A DNA stretch of 6,585 nt from positions 1 to 6,585 of the forward strand of contig JBEKZQ010000358.1 in assembly GCA_049509675.1 (NCBI GenBank). The letters are read 5' to 3'. Of this stretch, positions 5,216 to 6,585 are shown piece by piece. The notes beneath the pieces were generated by a model. The model saw only the letters and a program-made list of their open reading frames with translations. It was not told where the DNA came from and made no database searches. This DNA comes from JBEKZQ01 sp049509675 (GTDB lineage: Bacteria > Planctomycetota > Planctomycetia > Pirellulales > Thermoguttaceae). Both the position numbers and the translations under genes were made by a program. Position 1 is the first letter of the stretch; each line of letters starts with the position of its first letter.

Positions 5216-6585
5216 GGATTCGATTGGCTGCCATACTTTGCCTTGCGTTCGCATTCACAGCCCCGGTCTGCGGAGCCGAAGATCGCAAGCCGGACGCCTT
5301 CCCCAAGAAGCTGGACGGCTCGGGCGTGGACAACCTTTACCAACTCGCTGACGGTCTGTATTCAGGCTCGAAGCCCAACGGCGAAGAGGGCTTCCGATTC
5401 CTAGCCAAACTCGGCATCAAGACGATCCTCAGTGTGGATGGCACGGACCCGGACGTGGTTCTGGCAAAGAAACATGGAATCGGCTACGTGCATGTTCCCT
5501 TGAGTTACGATGCGATCAAGGAGGTTCAGGCTGTTCAGATCGTGAAAACGGCGGTGGAACAGCCCGGTCCACTCTACGTCCATTGTCACTATGGCATGAA
5601 CCGAGGTCCGTGTGCCTCGGCCATTATCTGCATGGCCCAGCATGGCTGGACAGCCGAGCAAGCTGTGGCTTGGATGAAGAAGGCCGGAACATCCTCGGCT
5701 TGCGCCGGCCTTTTCCGAGATGTGCGTGCTTTCAAGGCCCCATACAAGACGGGGGAGCATGGCGTCCAGCAGCGGATCGAGGCAAGAGGCTTTCCTTCGG
5801 TGTTTCAGGCGTGGAATCCGGCCACGAACATGCACGACGAGTCGCCACTTCATACTTTGGCCCGCCATGACTTGGTCTGGCATGACCCGCAGTTCTTCCG
5901 GCTCAAGTGGAACAATCGGCATATCGGGCTTGCCGACGGCTTTGATAAGGAGAGCATTGAGACGGGCAAGGCATTTCGCCAGAAGCTCTTGTCCCTGAAC
6001 CCGAACCTCATTTTCATCGCCGAAATACGCTACCGGGATGCCCACAAGAGCTATCTGCCAGAGGGACATGCTTGGTGGCTGCGGGACAACCAAGGGCGAA
6101 TCTTTCCGGGCTGGGACGAAGGCGGGTTTCTCTGCCTGGATTTCCACAACCCTGAGTTTCGCCGCCAAGTTGCGAAACAAGCCAAGGCGGCAGTGGCGTC
6201 GGGGGTTGTGGACGGCGTGATGCTCGATTGGTGGTCGGACGACGCCAGCAGGCTCGCCCTGGTCAAGGAAGTACGTGAGGCGATTGGCGAGAGTGCGTTG
6301 ATAATCTGCAATGCCAACGACCGCACGACGCCACAAACGGCCCGGTTCATCAACGGCTACTTCATGGAGTGTACGCAAAGCAAGACGCCCCAAGATTGGA
6401 AGAAGATCGCCGACACGCTGACCTGGGCCGAGAAGAACCTTCGTTCGCCTCGGGTAAACTGCTTGGAGACGTGGTTCCACCAGTCCAGAGACGACCTCCA
6501 CCTCATGCGGGCGACGACGACGCTGGCCTTGACACATTCCGACGGGTACTGCCTCTTCTCCGATCCCAATCCTCTGCCCACGCCC
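5212..6585 (+). CDS. Secreted dual-specificity phosphatase fused to glycoside-hydrolase-like domain (3' partial)
   Basis: The frame starts at ATG 5212, overlaps the previous stop as ATGA, and stays open for 458 codons to the window edge. Residues 1-22 are a Sec signal peptide (MRIRLAAILCLAFAFTAPVC, then GA) with likely cleavage after CGA. Residues about 40-175 are a dual-specificity/tyrosine phosphatase domain. It begins NLYQLADGLYSGSKPNGEEG, has D100 as candidate general acid, and has the CX5R loop HCHYGMNRGP at 124-133 with nucleophile C125 and R131. Residues about 190-458 look like a TIM-barrel putative glycoside hydrolase of the GHL type. Segments typical of barrel strands are NLIFIAEIRYRD (265-276, E271), VDGVMLDWW (333-341, D339), YFMEC (383-387, E386), NCLETWF (416-422, E419) and SDGYCLFSDPN (443-453). 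D339 with one of these Glu residues is a plausible catalytic pair, by inference. The domains are in one uninterrupted frame with almost no linker. Substrate is unknown. The C-terminus is missing. Confidence 0.88.
   Translation, partial: MRIRLAAILCLAFAFTAPVCGAEDRKPDAFPKKLDGSGVDNLYQLADGLYSGSKPNGEEGFRFLAKLGIKTILSVDGTDPDVVLAKKHGIGYVHVPLSYDAIKEVQAVQIVKTAVEQPGPLYVHCHYGMNRGPCASAIICMAQHGWTAEQAVAWMKKAGTSSACAGLFRDVRAFKAPYKTGEHGVQQRIEARGFPSVFQAWNPATNMHDESPLHTLARHDLVWHDPQFFRLKWNNRHIGLADGFDKESIETGKAFRQKLLSLNPNLIFIAEIRYRDAHKSYLPEGHAWWLRDNQGRIFPGWDEGGFLCLDFHNPEFRRQVAKQAKAAVASGVVDGVMLDWWSDDASRLALVKEVREAIGESALIICNANDRTTPQTARFINGYFMECTQSKTPQDWKKIADTLTWAEKNLRSPRVNCLETWFHQSRDDLHLMRATTTLALTHSDGYCLFSDPNPLPTP

Noticed and set aside
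5401..6537. A 378-codon - strand open frame opposite the phosphatase/hydrolase gene
   Set aside because: The + strand frame has a signal peptide, a CX5R loop and barrel motifs. The antisense frame has no recognisable content and is explained as a GC-rich shadow.

Overview
The window is GC-rich bacterial DNA. From about 1.4 kb onward it carries densely packed genes, all on the + strand. Two features suggest a planctomycete-type genome: a secreted dual-specificity phosphatase with an HCHxGxxRGP-like signature, and an IS110-type transposase carrying the GRAGLFPSRYQSD signature. This is an inference from remembered protein families, not from a search.

Layout. Positions 1-1082 are a mobile-element scar. 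They hold an unassigned stretch, a pair of 19-bp direct repeats resembling the multiple end repeats of IS21-family elements, and a compact 116-bp block of inverted and direct repeats that looks like a miniature or internally deleted insertion sequence. After these comes the C-terminal half of an IS110-family transposase that has lost its N-terminal catalytic domain. Positions 1083-1415 contain no convincing gene.

Positions 1416-6585 hold a probable operon-like run. In order it contains a 293-residue protein with a DUF6930-like domain; a complete 719-residue RecD2-type SF1B DNA helicase; a 54-residue Trp-rich, highly charged small protein that is easily missed; a 99-residue protein of unknown function; a 57-residue Rmf/CrpP-type ribosome modulation factor-like protein; and a long open frame that runs off the right edge. 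That last frame encodes a secreted protein joining a dual-specificity phosphatase domain to a TIM-barrel, glycoside-hydrolase-like domain. From the 54-residue gene onward the genes are separated by 10 bp or less or overlap, with Shine-Dalgarno-like sequences embedded in or abutting upstream stop codons. This points to translational coupling.

How they work together is unclear. RecD2 acts in DNA repair and replication-fork processing. The Rmf-like protein suggests ribosome or stress physiology. The phosphatase/hydrolase fusion would act outside the cytoplasm. The part most worth attention is the tightly packed cassette of small proteins ending in the secreted phosphatase-hydrolase fusion. I see no CRISPR array, tRNA, rRNA or recognised defence system.
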